Assembly (NCBI RefSeq): GCF_000284095.1
Contig: NC_017068.1
Location: 1,736,001-1,800,000 of the forward strand
Length of the DNA stretch: 64,000 bases
Direction: 5' to 3'
Source: Selenomonas ruminantium subsp. lactilytica TAM6421
Lineage (GTDB): Bacteria; Bacillota; Negativicutes; Selenomonadales; Selenomonadaceae
Positions 24,557 through 34,318 of the stretch are shown here, piece after piece; positions within the stretch are counted from its first letter, which is position 1; every line of letters starts with the position of its first letter. The translations under genes and the position numbers were made by a program. The notes beneath the pieces are model-generated. The model searched no databases, was not told the origin of the DNA, and saw only the letters and a list, made by a program, of their open reading frames with translations.

Positions 24557-25506
24557 TCCATACTTTTTTCTGTTTTCTTGCTTTTCACCGCAATATGCAC
24601 CAGCACATCGTGGTTGGTCACCGTCACTCCTGCCGGGAGCGCCAGTTTCACCGTCTTATTGGTATTTTTCAGTACATCAGCCAACGACACCTTCTCCGTC
24701 GGGACAGAGGTAAGATTGGCGATGAGATTTTCCGCACCGGCAATCTCGATCTGCAATGGCTCCGGTTTCAGTGATACGAGCTCCAGATTATCCGGCAAGT
24801 CATCGCCGGCTACCGGCTGGATGGTGACAATCTTCTTGGTAAGTCCCCTGGCCATCTGTACCGAAACATACATGGTGGAAGGCTGGATGGTAATCCCGGA
24901 TACTTCCTTGCCCTCTGCATTGATTGCCGTCAATGGCACCTGCAGGGCAAAGTCCGTATCATTCTTGCTGGTAAGCCCCACATAACCAATCAAGCGATCT
25001 ACTTCCGTGACCAAGGAAGCAGGCCCTTCCACCAGAACCTCTGCACTGGCCTGGCTGACACTGGCTACGGTAACGCCGCTGGCCGGTGAGCCATTGACGT
25101 TGATATCGGCCCGGACCTTCCGGGTGATGATGGGATCCAGATTGACCTCCACCGCGGCCGGTGTCATGTCAACCAGCTCAAAGCCCGTGGGCATTTCCAC
25201 CCGAACCTTGTATTCCTTCTTGCCCTCCTCAGCACCACGCAGATCCACATAGGCATGGAAATCCGCATCGTTGTTGTTGACGAAAAGCGAGCGGGCACCG
25301 CGGACGGTGACCTTGATCTTATCCGTGCCCTGGGTGACCTTATAGCCTTCCGGAGCATTCAAGAGCTGCACCTGTACCGTAAAGCTGCCCTCCGTCGAAG
25401 GATTTTGGTCATTCATCACATAGCCCCAGAGAATCACCGCTATGAGTAGGGCAACGATCTTAGCCGCTAAATTACGTTGTATTAAACTGCGAAAGCGTGA
25501 AATCAT
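24553..25506 (-). CDS. cdaR: CdaA regulatory protein, YbbR domains
   Basis: An N-terminal membrane anchor (NLAAKIVALLIAVILWGYVM, about residues 12-31) is followed by roughly three YbbR repeats outside the membrane, seen as recurring GxxxKVTVRGA/VLVEGPASLV-like strands. The protein modulates the diadenylate cyclase encoded just upstream, with which it overlaps by 4 nt. The 317 residues fit the family. The two-gene order cdaA-cdaR is conserved across Firmicutes, where a glmM gene often follows; here the COG2509 gene follows instead. Confidence 0.9.
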   Translation of the reverse strand: MISRFRSLIQRNLAAKIVALLIAVILWGYVMNDQNPSTEGSFTVQVQLLNAPEGYKVTQGTDKIKVTVRGARSLFVNNNDADFHAYVDLRGAEEGKKEYKVRVEMPTGFELVDMTPAAVEVNLDPIITRKVRADINVNGSPASGVTVASVSQASAEVLVEGPASLVTEVDRLIGYVGLTSKNDTDFALQVPLTAINAEGKEVSGITIQPSTMYVSVQMARGLTKKIVTIQPVAGDDLPDNLELVSLKPEPLQIEIAGAENLIANLTSVPTEKVSLADVLKNTNKTVKLALPAGVTVTNHDVLVHIAVKSKKTEKSME

Positions 25507-26342
25507 TTCTTCTTCCTCCAGTTCATTACCATATCTTTGATGCCGGTGGTCGGCATTTCAAAGGCGGGCATCAACACCTCTTTCAGATATTCCGGACTCA
25601 AGTGTCGCATGATATGACCATTCTCTGCCACCGAAATCGTGCCGGTCTCCTCGCTGACCACCACGATCAAAGCATCGCACTGCTCGGACAGGCCGATAGC
25701 CGCCCGGTGGCGCGTACCGAGTTCCGTGGACAGGGCGCGGTTCTCCGTCAGCGGCAGCAGACAGCCAGCAGCAATCAGGCGGTTGCCCCGGATAACCGTC
25801 GCCCCATCATGGAGCGGCGTATTGACAATAAAGACATTGAGCAGAAACTCCGAGGAAATCAGGCCATCGATCTGTATGCCGGTGGCGCTGACATCATTGA
25901 GCCCCATATTGCGCTCAATGACCAGCAAGGCACCGGTCTTTGTTGCAGAGAGCTGCTTCACCGCCTTGGTGATCTCATTGACCACCGTGCGGGCTTCCTC
26001 ATCGTCCAGGAACGCGGCAGTCCCCAGGAACCTTCCCTGCCCCAGATGCTCCAGTGCCCGCCGCAGTTCCGGCTGGAAGACAATGGGCAATGCCACAAAG
26101 AGCAGCGTCACGGCTTTCTGCAAAAGCCAGGAAATCACATGCAGATCCAGCCAGCTGCAGACCATGGTCACGGCCAGCAAAACCAGGATACCCTTTACCA
26201 AAGTAATGGCCCGGGTATCCTGCAGCATTTCGTAAACTTTATAGAGAATTGCTGCCACAATCAGGATATCCAACACATCGAACCAGCCGATGGTGGACAG
26301 GATTCCATGAAATTGTACCGGCAAGGAAAAATCAATTGGCAT
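25503..26342 (-). CDS. cdaA: Diadenylate cyclase
   Basis: Makes c-di-AMP from two ATP at the membrane. Three membrane segments lie in the first ~90 residues (LDILIVAAILYKVYEML, LVKGILVLLAVTMVCSWL, AVTLLFVALPIVF). The DisA_N catalytic domain follows with its hallmark DGA at residues 179-181 (HDGATVI) and RHR at 211-213 (GTRHRAA). An AGGGAG site precedes the ATG. It is co-transcribed with cdaR, and c-di-AMP would control potassium and wall homeostasis. Confidence 0.96.
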   Translation of the reverse strand: MPIDFSLPVQFHGILSTIGWFDVLDILIVAAILYKVYEMLQDTRAITLVKGILVLLAVTMVCSWLDLHVISWLLQKAVTLLFVALPIVFQPELRRALEHLGQGRFLGTAAFLDDEEARTVVNEITKAVKQLSATKTGALLVIERNMGLNDVSATGIQIDGLISSEFLLNVFIVNTPLHDGATVIRGNRLIAAGCLLPLTENRALSTELGTRHRAAIGLSEQCDALIVVVSEETGTISVAENGHIMRHLSPEYLKEVLMPAFEMPTTGIKDMVMNWRKKK

Positions 26343-26472
26343 AAAACAAAACTCCCTAGTGTTACATTTCCGTTATATCTCTACCTACTATTATATGAAA
26401 AATTCGTGTTCTTTGTAAAGAACTCCTTGTAACTATTGTAAAAGTTTACGCCTTTTTTCTAAAAATAATATG

Positions 26473-26511
26473 AAAAAAAGAAGACTTGCTGCCCCAAAGC
26501 AGCAAATCTTC
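26473..26511 (-). terminator. Terminator of ilvE
   Basis: GAAGATTTGCTGC and GCAGCAAGTCTTC form a 13-bp stem (one G-U) with a six-base loop, followed by seven T on the minus strand. It lies 24 bp after the ilvE stop. Confidence 0.9.
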
Positions 26512-26534
26512 CTTTATTGTACCAAATCTTAATC

Positions 26535-27557
26535 TTATTTGATTTCGCGGATCCAGCCTTCCGGTGCTTCCACCGTACCCAGCTGCACGCCGCGGAGCGT
26601 GTTGTAGAGTTTCGTGAGGACAGGCCCCATTTCCTGCATACCGCTCGGGAATTCGATGGTCTTGTCCTTGGCCACAACCTTGCCCACCGGGCAGATAACA
26701 GCAGCCGTGCCGCAGAGACCAGCTTCTGCAAAGTCTTCCAGTTCCGTGAACTTCACCGGACGATGTTCGACCTTGTAGCCCAGGTTCTCAGCCAGAGCTA
26801 CCAGCGAACGGCGGGTGATGGACGGCAGGATGGAATCGGACTTCGGCGTCACGATCACATTGTCCTTGGTGACAAACAGGAAGTTGGCACCGCCGGTTTC
26901 TTCCACGTAAGTGCGGGTTGCTGCATCCAAGTACATGTTTTCGTCAAAGCCATTTTCATGGGCTACAATATAGGGGTGCAGGCTCATGGCATAGTTAAGG
27001 CCTGCTTTGATATCGCCCGTACCATGCGGAGCAGCGCGGTCAAAGTCGCTGACGCAGATGGTGATCGGCTTGATGCCGTTCTTGAAATAAGAACCTACCG
27101 GCGTACCGAAGAGACGGAACTGATATTCATCCGAGGGCTTAACGCCGATGACCGGGCCCGTAGCGAAAATATACGGACGCAGATACAGGGCACCGCCGGA
27201 TTCGTAGGGAGGAATCCAGTCCTTATTGGCTGCTACTACCTGATCCACAGCCTCCATGAACATCTCTTCCGGCACTGGCGGCATAACCAGCCGCTTAGCG
27301 GAATCTACCATGCGTTTTGCATTCAGGTCAGGACGGAAGGTAACGATGCGGCCATCTTTGGTGCGATAAGCCTTCAAGCCTTCAAAAACTTCCTGGCAAT
27401 ACTGTAAAATACCAGCGCACTCGTTGAGCACGATCGTGGCATCTTCTGTCAATCCACCTTTACCCCATTTGCCGTCTTTGTAATTGGCCACATAGCGTTT
27501 GGTGATCGGTTGATAGCTAAAACCGAGATTTGACCAGTCAATGTTTACATTTGCCAT
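26535..27557 (-). CDS. ilvE: Branched-chain amino acid aminotransferase
   Basis: Final transamination in Leu, Ile and Val synthesis. A 340-residue fold-type IV PLP enzyme: catalytic Lys in GDIKAGLNYAMSL, followed by FDENMYLDA and YVEETGGANFLFV, and the N-terminal WGKGGLTEDATIVLNECAG. The start at 27557 follows AAAAGGGG; an upstream in-frame start at 27581 lacks one. It has its own promoter with a perfect 9-bp dyad over the -35 and its own terminator, and lies next to ilvD but is separately transcribed. Confidence 0.95.
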   Translation of the reverse strand: MANVNIDWSNLGFSYQPITKRYVANYKDGKWGKGGLTEDATIVLNECAGILQYCQEVFEGLKAYRTKDGRIVTFRPDLNAKRMVDSAKRLVMPPVPEEMFMEAVDQVVAANKDWIPPYESGGALYLRPYIFATGPVIGVKPSDEYQFRLFGTPVGSYFKNGIKPITICVSDFDRAAPHGTGDIKAGLNYAMSLHPYIVAHENGFDENMYLDAATRTYVEETGGANFLFVTKDNVIVTPKSDSILPSITRRSLVALAENLGYKVEHRPVKFTELEDFAEAGLCGTAAVICPVGKVVAKDKTIEFPSGMQEMGPVLTKLYNTLRGVQLGTVEAPEGWIREIK

Positions 27558-27593
27558 ACTAAAACCCCTTTTCTTTTTCACGAAAGTAACTTT

Positions 27594-27636
27594 ATTCTAT
27601 GCTTGTAATGTACAAATGTCAAGAGGTTTTGTACAT
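27594..27636 (-). promoter_or_regulatory. ilvE promoter with operator dyad
   Basis: TTGACA (27622-27617), a 17-nt spacer and TAGAAT (27599-27594). A perfect inverted repeat, ATGTACAAA (27636-27628) and TTTGTACAT (27616-27608) with 11 bp between, encloses the -35 box. This would suit a dimeric repressor, identity unknown. Confidence 0.7.
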
Positions 27637-27652
27637 ATTTAAGATTTGTGCG

Positions 27653-29305
27653 TTATTTCACCACAGCCCCGGTGCTGGCGGAAGTCGTCATGCGGGCATA
27701 GCGGGCCAGATAGCCGTGCTTGATCTTCGGTTCCGGCTTCTGCCAGTTCGCCCGGCGTTTTGCCAGTTCCTCATCACTGACAGCCAGTTCCAGCTTGCGG
27801 TTCGGGATATCGATGGTAATCTCGTCCCCTTCCTCGATCAGCGCAATGGGGCCGCCTTCCATGGCTTCCGGCGACACGTGGCCCACACAGGCTCCCTGGC
27901 TGGCACCGCTGAAGCGGCCATCGGTGATCAAGCCCACCTTGAGCCCACGCCCCGTGATGACAGCAGTTGGGTTGAGCATTTCCTGCATGCCTGGGCCACC
28001 CTTGGGGCCTTCGTAGCGGATGACCACTACATCACCGTCATGGATTTCACCGTTCATGATGGCATCACAAGCCTCAGGCTCCGAATCGTAGCACTTGGCC
28101 TTGCCGGTATAGGTCAGCATATCCTCGGCCACGGCAGAGGCCTTGACCACAGCATAATCCGGTGCCAGATTGCCCTTGAGCACAGCAATTCCGCCTTCCG
28201 GACGATAGGGCGTCTCCACGGAATGGATGACCGTATTATCCACCACCGGCGTATTCTTGATGCGCTCGCCCATGGTGCCTGTTACCGTCAGGGCATCCAG
28301 ATGGATCAGATCCTTCTTGGACAGTTCATTCATGACCGCAGAGATGCCGCCCGCTTCATTGAGATCCACCATATGATGCTTGCCAGCGGGACTGAGTTTG
28401 GCAATATACGGCGTACGGCGGGAAATCTCGTCAAAGAGCGGTGCCGGAATCTCAATACCTGCTTCATGGGCGATTGCCGTCAGATGCAGTACCGTATTGG
28501 AGGAACCGCCAATGGCCATATCCACGGTAATCGCATTTTCAAAGGCTTCTTTCGTCAGGATATCGCGGGGACGGACGTTGTTTTTGAGCAATTCCATCAC
28601 CACTGCGCCGGCACGCTTAGCCAGCAGACGGCGGTCGCCGGTATAGGCAGCAGGAATCGTACCGTTGCCCGGCAGGGCCATGCCCAGTACTTCCGACAGG
28701 GAATTCATGGTATTGGCAGTAAAGAGACCGGCACAGGAGCCGCAGCTGGGGCAGCATTTAGACTCCAGATCCGTCATTTCTTCAGCCGTCATATCCCCGG
28801 CAGCAAATTTACCGGCCGCCTCAAAGGCCTGACTGACGCTGACATCACGTCCCTTGTAACGCCCGGGCAGCATGGGGCCGCCAGAAACCACCACGGCGGG
28901 GATATTCAGGCGGGCCGCTGCCATCAGCATACCGGGCACGACCTTGTCGCAGTTCGGAATCAGAATCAACGCATCAAAGCCCGAAGCCATGGTCACTGCT
29001 TCCACAGAATCAGCGATAAGCTCCCGGCTGGCCAGGGAATACTTCATGCCCGTATGGCCCATGGCAATACCATCGCAGACACCGATGGCCGGGAATTCGA
29101 TGGGTGTGCCGCCGGCAGCTGCCACACCTAACTTGGCTGCCTCTGCAATCTCCCGCAGATGGATATGACCGGGAATGATCTCGTTGAAGGAATTGCAGAT
29201 ACCAATAAGCGGCTTGTTGAGATCCTCAGGACCGTAGCCATTGGCATGGAACAGGGAACGGTGGGCGCAGCGGGTGGCACCTTTTTTTACATTATCGCTA
29301 ATCAT
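27653..29305 (-). CDS. ilvD: Dihydroxy-acid dehydratase
   Basis: Dehydrates dihydroxy acids in Ile and Val synthesis using an Fe-S cluster. The 550 residues are the normal length; cluster Cys are in [27 protein letters not shown] and [19 protein letters not shown]. The C-terminal [21 protein letters not shown] motif is intact. It has a promoter at 29347-29375 and sits upstream of ilvE on the same strand with a 95-bp gap that holds the ilvE promoter. No ilvBN or ilvC in the window. Confidence 0.97.
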   Translation of the reverse strand: MISDNVKKGATRCAHRSLFHANGYGPEDLNKPLIGICNSFNEIIPGHIHLREIAEAAKLGVAAAGGTPIEFPAIGVCDGIAMGHTGMKYSLASRELIADSVEAVTMASGFDALILIPNCDKVVPGMLMAAARLNIPAVVVSGGPMLPGRYKGRDVSVSQAFEAAGKFAAGDMTAEEMTDLESKCCPSCGSCAGLFTANTMNSLSEVLGMALPGNGTIPAAYTGDRRLLAKRAGAVVMELLKNNVRPRDILTKEAFENAITVDMAIGGSSNTVLHLTAIAHEAGIEIPAPLFDEISRRTPYIAKLSPAGKHHMVDLNEAGGISAVMNELSKKDLIHLDALTVTGTMGERIKNTPVVDNTVIHSVETPYRPEGGIAVLKGNLAPDYAVVKASAVAEDMLTYTGKAKCYDSEPEACDAIMNGEIHDGDVVVIRYEGPKGGPGMQEMLNPTAVITGRGLKVGLITDGRFSGASQGACVGHVSPEAMEGGPIALIEEGDEITIDIPNRKLELAVSDEELAKRRANWQKPEPKIKHGYLARYARMTTSASTGAVVK

Positions 29306-29346
29306 CTTTCCACTCTCCTAAGATATTGAATCTAAACATAGTTACA

Positions 29347-29375
29347 AGTTTACAACTTTACCACGTTTTTTGCAA
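29347..29375 (-). promoter_or_regulatory. ilvD promoter
   Basis: TTGCAA, a 17-nt spacer and TAAACT on the minus strand, about 40 bp before the ilvD start. Imperfect inverted sequences CTTTAC...GTAAAG surround the -35 region. Confidence 0.55.
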
Positions 29376-29406
29376 GCGCAAACGTAAAGTATCGTGTACA
29401 TTTGCT

Positions 29407-29943
29407 TTAGAACTCTATCCCCTTTTGCGCTTTGATTCCCTTCTGATAGGGATGTTTTATCTCCTTCATCTCCGTGACCAGATCCGCCCGCTCAATCAGA
29501 GATTCACAAGCATCACGCCCGGTCATGACCAGATGGAGTTCTTCCGGACGCAAATCAAGCAGTTCCAGCATATCCGTTTCCGTGATCAATTCATACTTCA
29601 CCGCATAGTTGATCTCATCGAGAATGATCAGATCCCATTTGCCGCTTTGGATTTCCTCTTTCGCCCGCTTCAAGGTCTCCCGGGCTGCCGCTTCATGTTC
29701 TTCCTTGGTCGTGGGCCCCTTGTTCGTGAAACCCAGGCCGCACTGATCGATCTCAATCCGGTCATCAATATTCTTCAATGTCTCAAGGGTCTTGAGTTCG
29801 CCATAGGTGCAGCCCCCCTTGATGAATTGCAGGATCAGCACCCGAAAGCCATCACCCCAGGCACGGATTGCCAATCCCAGTGCCGCCGTGGTCTTCCCCT
29901 TGCCATTGCCCGTATGGACAATCACCAAACCTTGCTTTTTCAT
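29407..29943 (-). CDS. cobO: Corrinoid adenosyltransferase (CobA/CobO/BtuR type)
   Basis: Adds the adenosyl group to cob(I)yrinate or cobalamin. The 178-residue P-loop protein has Walker A TGNGKGKTTAALGLAIRAWG near residue 14, FIKGGCTYGELKTL, and the Walker B-like LIILDEINYAVKY. The ATG at 29943 has better spacing from GAGG than the GTG at 29949. It is transcribed alone, away from the cobI/cbiK genes about 10 kb further on, so its regulation may differ. Confidence 0.92.
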   Translation of the reverse strand: MKKQGLVIVHTGNGKGKTTAALGLAIRAWGDGFRVLILQFIKGGCTYGELKTLETLKNIDDRIEIDQCGLGFTNKGPTTKEEHEAAARETLKRAKEEIQSGKWDLIILDEINYAVKYELITETDMLELLDLRPEELHLVMTGRDACESLIERADLVTEMKEIKHPYQKGIKAQKGIEF

Positions 29944-30027
29944 TTTCACATCACCTCAAAAATATGCTATACTAATTATTATAATTATAGGTAATTAAAG
30001 AAAATCCTGTTTGTGTTGGTGTTATTT

Positions 30028-31647
30028 ATGAAGAAATTTTTGCTGTTTACCCTGATTATTTTAGGCTTTACCATATTATCTGCCTTTATGGCGGAAAAAA
30101 CCGACGTATTAGGGCTGCGCTCCATGACGCTTTCCACCTCCTTTGACGAGCAGGACGGCCATCTGATCCTCTCCTGGGATCCCCTGCCCTATCCCTGCCT
30201 CTATAAAGTAGAAACTTATTCGCCCACCACGGGGTTAGTGGAAGGCGAACCGGAGGAAAAATTCTGGGGCAGTGAACTCACCATGAATGCCTCCTATGAC
30301 GTGCCCAGCAGTGCCATTCCCATGAACTACCGGGTAACGGCCTATGGGATGTTCGGCCAGCTTACGGAGCCATCGGCACCAATCCTGAATCCGCTGCATA
30401 CCAAGGAGCCAGTGAGCCCCAGCGTCATTTATCATTATGGCGAGGAGCACCCCGCCAGCCTCATGCCATTTTTGGTCTGGCATTCCGTCCCCAATGCGGT
30501 CTGCTACGAAGTAGAACTCCTGGCCGGAAAACCTGCTCAGGAAGGCGGTACAGCACCGGACAAGAACAACCATCTGGAAAGCAACCAGCTGATCTTCACC
30601 AATGGATGGCAGGCCGATCTGAAAAAATATGCCAACCGCAAATTCATCTACTGGCGGGTACGGGCATTGGATATCCATCATCAGCCCATCGGAGAATTCT
30701 CCCCGGCAGAGGAACTCTATATCGACGCATCCCTGCCCCAGCCCAATCATCCGCTGCTCAATGAATTCGACCAGATGCCGAACTTCGAGATGCCTATCTA
30801 CCCCGTTTACCAATGGATTCCCCTCAACAATATCGAGCGCTACGAAGTGGAACTCATGATCCATCCCCCGGCCGCTGAAAACGATAACCAGCCCACCGCC
30901 GATGCCGCCTGGCGCAAAGTTGTCAACTCAGCCACGGCCTGCTACGACGAATACGCCCGCCCCTATGCCGGTGATTACTACTGGCGGGTGCGCGGAATCG
31001 ACAAGTCAGGTAATCCCGTAGGCGTCTGGTCTGATACTGCCCATTTCGTGGTCAAACAGCAGCCCGAGCGAGTGCCCGTGGCTGTTCTCGGCGACAGCAT
31101 CACCCATGGCGGCGGCGCCGTTTCCAATTCGCCGGCTGCTTTGGAATACAGTTATACGACGTATTTCGATTTTCCCTGTCTGAATCTGGGGCGCAGCGGC
31201 GATACCTCCACCATGACCTTGCAGCGTTTCGATCAGGATGTACTGCCCTTCAAGCCACGCAACCTCATCATCCTGACCGGCACCAACAGCCTGCGGGCCA
31301 CCAATATGCAGCCGAACCTCATCATCAGTGATCTGGATGCCATACGTCAGAAATGCGAGGCCAACGATATCCGCCCCATCTTCCTGACGCTCATGCCCAT
31401 CAATCCGGCCAATATCCAGTTTGCCTTCCATACTCCCACGGATAAGAAATGGGAAGCCAAACTGCTGCAGGTCAATACCTGGATACGCAACCAGCCCTAT
31501 TATATCGACCTCGAACCCTATTTCTACGACTCCAGCCATAAGGTCATGGACACCCAGTTCAGCATCGACGGCCTCCACCCGGATGTGCGTGGCAAGATGC
31601 TGATGGGCGAAATCATCAATCAGCATAAAGACCTGTTCATAAAATAA
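30028..31647 (+). CDS. Exported SGNH/GDSL hydrolase with fibronectin-like front domains
   Basis: A signal anchor (KKFLLFTLIILGFTILSAFM) leads into ~300 residues of two or three beta-sandwich, Fn3-like repeats, each ending in a YxVxxYG or YYWRVRG-type strand. The C-terminal ~190 residues are an SGNH esterase: Ser in VPVAVLGDSITHGG, Asn in IILTGTNSLRA, and the Asp/His pair in SIDGLHPDVRGK. It probably removes acyl groups from a cell-surface glycan or peptidoglycan. The start at 30028 is chosen because it opens the signal; an earlier frame start at 30013 adds five residues. Monocistronic, ending at a bidirectional terminator. Confidence 0.8.
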   Translation: MKKFLLFTLIILGFTILSAFMAEKTDVLGLRSMTLSTSFDEQDGHLILSWDPLPYPCLYKVETYSPTTGLVEGEPEEKFWGSELTMNASYDVPSSAIPMNYRVTAYGMFGQLTEPSAPILNPLHTKEPVSPSVIYHYGEEHPASLMPFLVWHSVPNAVCYEVELLAGKPAQEGGTAPDKNNHLESNQLIFTNGWQADLKKYANRKFIYWRVRALDIHHQPIGEFSPAEELYIDASLPQPNHPLLNEFDQMPNFEMPIYPVYQWIPLNNIERYEVELMIHPPAAENDNQPTADAAWRKVVNSATACYDEYARPYAGDYYWRVRGIDKSGNPVGVWSDTAHFVVKQQPERVPVAVLGDSITHGGGAVSNSPAALEYSYTTYFDFPCLNLGRSGDTSTMTLQRFDQDVLPFKPRNLIILTGTNSLRATNMQPNLIISDLDAIRQKCEANDIRPIFLTLMPINPANIQFAFHTPTDKKWEAKLLQVNTWIRNQPYYIDLEPYFYDSSHKVMDTQFSIDGLHPDVRGKMLMGEIINQHKDLFIK

Positions 31648-31649
31648 AG

Positions 31650-31690
31650 AATTTCCCTCACAGTGATTACTCACCATGAGGGAAATTTTA
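31650..31690. terminator. Bidirectional terminator between SGNH hydrolase and lctD
   Basis: AATTTCCCTCA and TGAGGGAAATT pair around a 16-base loop, with A/T tracts on both sides, between two convergent genes. Confidence 0.8.
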
Positions 31691-31705
31691 TTTTGTCTGC
31701 TTATT

Positions 31706-33109
31706 TTATGCCTGACAAACCTTATGGGGATTCAGGATATTGTTGGGATCAAAGACCTTCTTGATGCCCCGCATCAGTACCAGGCTGGCTTCCGGCAGGG
31801 ACTCATTGAGGTATGGTTTCTTGACCAGGCCGATGCCATGTTCGCCGGATACCTGTCCGCGCAGGTCATGTGCTTTCGCATACATGCGATTCATGGCAAT
31901 GCCCAAAAGATCCTGCCATTTATCCTCGGGCAGGTCATCCCGCAGGATATAGACATGGAGGTTGCCATCGCCGGCATGGCCAAAAGATTTGATGCGGATG
32001 CCGATTTCCTGCCGCAGCTGATGGACGAATTCCACAAATGCATTGACCTTGTTGCGGGGCACAACCACATCAACCTCATCCATCATGCTGGTGGAAGCCT
32101 TGATGGCTTCCAGGAAGGCACCACGCGTCTTCCAGACCGGCAGGCTGCGCTCTTCCGTATCGGCAATCAGGATATCGATAGCTCCCTGGTCGAGGCAGAT
32201 CTGCGCCGTTTCATCGTAATAGGAAGCGATCTCCTCCATGGTATTGCCGTCAAATTTCAAGAGCAGATAAGCATCGGCCTGATTGTCCGGGAACTTGCGC
32301 CCCAGATATTCTTCGGCATCGAGAATGACTTCCCGTTCCATGAATTCAATGGCTGTCGGCACAGATTTGGCCTGAATGATAAGAGGCACTGTACCAATGG
32401 CCTGTTCCAGCGTCGGGAAGGGCACCAGCAGGCTGACGCTCTTTTTCGGCAGGGGCAGCAGTTTCAGGATGGCCTTGGTGACAAAAGCCAGCGTACCTTC
32501 GGAGCCGATGACCATATCCTTGAGGTCATAACCGGAGCTATTCTTGACCACCTTGCCCCCCAGCTGCATGATGGTACCGTCGGCCAACACCACTTCCAGA
32601 GAGCGCACATAGTCACGGGTTACGCCGTATTTCACCGCCGTCATGCCGCCCGCATTGGTGCTGATATTGCCGCCGATGGTGGCGGATTTTTCACCTGGAT
32701 CAGGCGGATAATAGAAACCTCTCTCTTCCACATAATTGCGCAGTTCCATAAGCAGGACGCCCGGTTCCACGGTCAGGGTAAGATTTTCTTCATCCAGTTC
32801 CAATACATGGTTCATCAGCGTGGTGTCAATCATGATGCCGTGTTCCACGGCTACGGAAGCACCCACAAGGCCGGTACCTGCCCCACGCGGCGTCACGGCG
32901 ATATGATGTTCATTGGCATAGGCCATGAGCTTGGATACCTCTTCCGTGGAAGTCACCCGGGCCACCAGCGTGGGGTACGATTTTTCGCTGGCCAGCTCAT
33001 CATGACTGTATTCCTCATTGATTTCCTCACCGAACAGCAGGCGTTCCCGATCCATGAAGCCGGCAATGATATCTAAATCCTCTTTGGTGATCTGTTTGTA
33101 TTCCATCAT
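31706..33109 (-). CDS. lctD: FAD-linked lactate dehydrogenase subunit (LctD/GlcD type)
   Basis: A 467-residue GlcD-family oxidase: FAD-binding PCMH domain with [19 protein letters not shown] and [22 protein letters not shown]-terminal FAD-oxidase domain with [15 protein letters not shown] and [13 protein letters not shown]. In Acetobacterium and relatives an enzyme of this type with EtfAB partners oxidises lactate with NAD+ while using reduced ferredoxin (electron confurcation). Here the same three genes lie in order lctB-lctC-lctD with 4-nt overlap to lctC. Glycolate or another 2-hydroxy acid remains possible. Confidence 0.88.
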   Translation of the reverse strand: MMEYKQITKEDLDIIAGFMDRERLLFGEEINEEYSHDELASEKSYPTLVARVTSTEEVSKLMAYANEHHIAVTPRGAGTGLVGASVAVEHGIMIDTTLMNHVLELDEENLTLTVEPGVLLMELRNYVEERGFYYPPDPGEKSATIGGNISTNAGGMTAVKYGVTRDYVRSLEVVLADGTIMQLGGKVVKNSSGYDLKDMVIGSEGTLAFVTKAILKLLPLPKKSVSLLVPFPTLEQAIGTVPLIIQAKSVPTAIEFMEREVILDAEEYLGRKFPDNQADAYLLLKFDGNTMEEIASYYDETAQICLDQGAIDILIADTEERSLPVWKTRGAFLEAIKASTSMMDEVDVVVPRNKVNAFVEFVHQLRQEIGIRIKSFGHAGDGNLHVYILRDDLPEDKWQDLLGIAMNRMYAKAHDLRGQVSGEHGIGLVKKPYLNESLPEASLVLMRGIKKVFDPNNILNPHKVCQA

Positions 33110-34299
33110 GCGATTTTCCTCCCCTGCTGGATATCTTCAATCAGCTGCGGTATAACCTCGTACAAATCCCCCACTACAGCGTAGTTAGCCACCTTGAAGA
33201 TGGATGCCTTGGGATCGCTGTTGATGGCAAAGATCTCTTCTGAATGTTCCATGCCAGCCACGAACTGGATGGCACCGGAAACACCACAGGTGATGATGAG
33301 TTTTGGACTTACCGTGCGGCCGGAAAGCCCAATCTGCCGTTTGGCATCCATCCAGCCCGCTTCAATCAGCGGCCGGGTGCAGGCAAAATCGCCTCCCAAT
33401 GCTTCGGCTAATTTATAGACGAGCTCCAGATCCTCTTTTTTCTTGATGCCGCGGCCGGCAACCACCAGCACATCTGCATGTTCGATGCTCTTTTCCTTGG
33501 GTTTCTTGGTAATGCCCAGGACGGCAATACGGGAAGCAAGCGCATCTTCCGGTACGTCAAAGCTTTCGATGGTGCCATGGGCCTCCTCGCTGCGCTCCGG
33601 TGCGTCCATGATCTTATAGCGGACCGTAGCCATCTGCGGGCGGGTGTTCGGCGTCAGGATCTCCGCCATGATATTGCCACCGAAGGCCGGACGGATCTGT
33701 ACCAGATCGGAGTTCTCATGGATATCCAGCACCGTGCAGTCAGCCGTAAGCCCCGTATGGAAGCGGGCGGCCACCCTGGGTGCCAGCTGGCGTCCCACCG
33801 GCGTAGCCCCGACGAGAATGGCAGCCGGTTTCACCTGTTTGATGAAATACTCAAAGACCTTGGCATAGGATTCCATATTGAATTCGCCCAGCGCTTCCTT
33901 GTCGCAGACAAAGACCTTATCCACACCATAATGACGCAGTTCCTCAGCAGACTTGCCGATATCATGTCCCATGAAGAGCGCGAAAACCTGCTGATGGATC
34001 TTGTCCGCCAGTTCCCGGGCCTTGCCCAGAAGCTCATAGGAAACCGGATGTACACGGCCGTCCACATGATCGATATAAACGGCAATCCCCTGCCATTTGC
34101 TCTTGTCAATCTGCGGCTTTGCTTCATCCTCCACAAACTCCATGGCCCCATTGCCCTTCTTCACGCAGAGTTTGCAGAGACGGCAAGCGGCAGAGATCTC
34201 TACCTTGCCATCCTTCTCCGTCATGGCACCGAAGGGGCAGATGGCCATAAGTGCTTTGATATCCTGAATCTTATCCTGATGTACAACTAATTTTCCCAT
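33106..34299 (-). CDS. lctC: Electron-transfer flavoprotein alpha subunit with N-terminal Fe-S domain (LctC)
   Basis: About 397 residues. Residues 1-60 form a ferredoxin-like insert with Cys21, Cys39, Cys42 and Cys45 ([17 protein letters not shown]), enough for one [4Fe-4S] cluster. The EtfA fold follows, ending in the FAD motif [20 protein letters not shown] and [21 protein letters not shown]. This N-terminal extension is characteristic of bifurcating EtfA of the lactate complex. The ATG at 34299 follows GGGAGG; the upstream TTG at 34314 overlaps that site. Located between lctB and lctD. Confidence 0.88.
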   Translation of the reverse strand: MGKLVVHQDKIQDIKALMAICPFGAMTEKDGKVEISAACRLCKLCVKKGNGAMEFVEDEAKPQIDKSKWQGIAVYIDHVDGRVHPVSYELLGKARELADKIHQQVFALFMGHDIGKSAEELRHYGVDKVFVCDKEALGEFNMESYAKVFEYFIKQVKPAAILVGATPVGRQLAPRVAARFHTGLTADCTVLDIHENSDLVQIRPAFGGNIMAEILTPNTRPQMATVRYKIMDAPERSEEAHGTIESFDVPEDALASRIAVLGITKKPKEKSIEHADVLVVAGRGIKKKEDLELVYKLAEALGGDFACTRPLIEAGWMDAKRQIGLSGRTVSPKLIITCGVSGAIQFVAGMEHSEEIFAINSDPKASIFKVANYAVVGDLYEVIPQLIEDIQQGRKIA

Positions 34300-34318
34300 T
34301 ATGAAACCTCCCAAGGAT

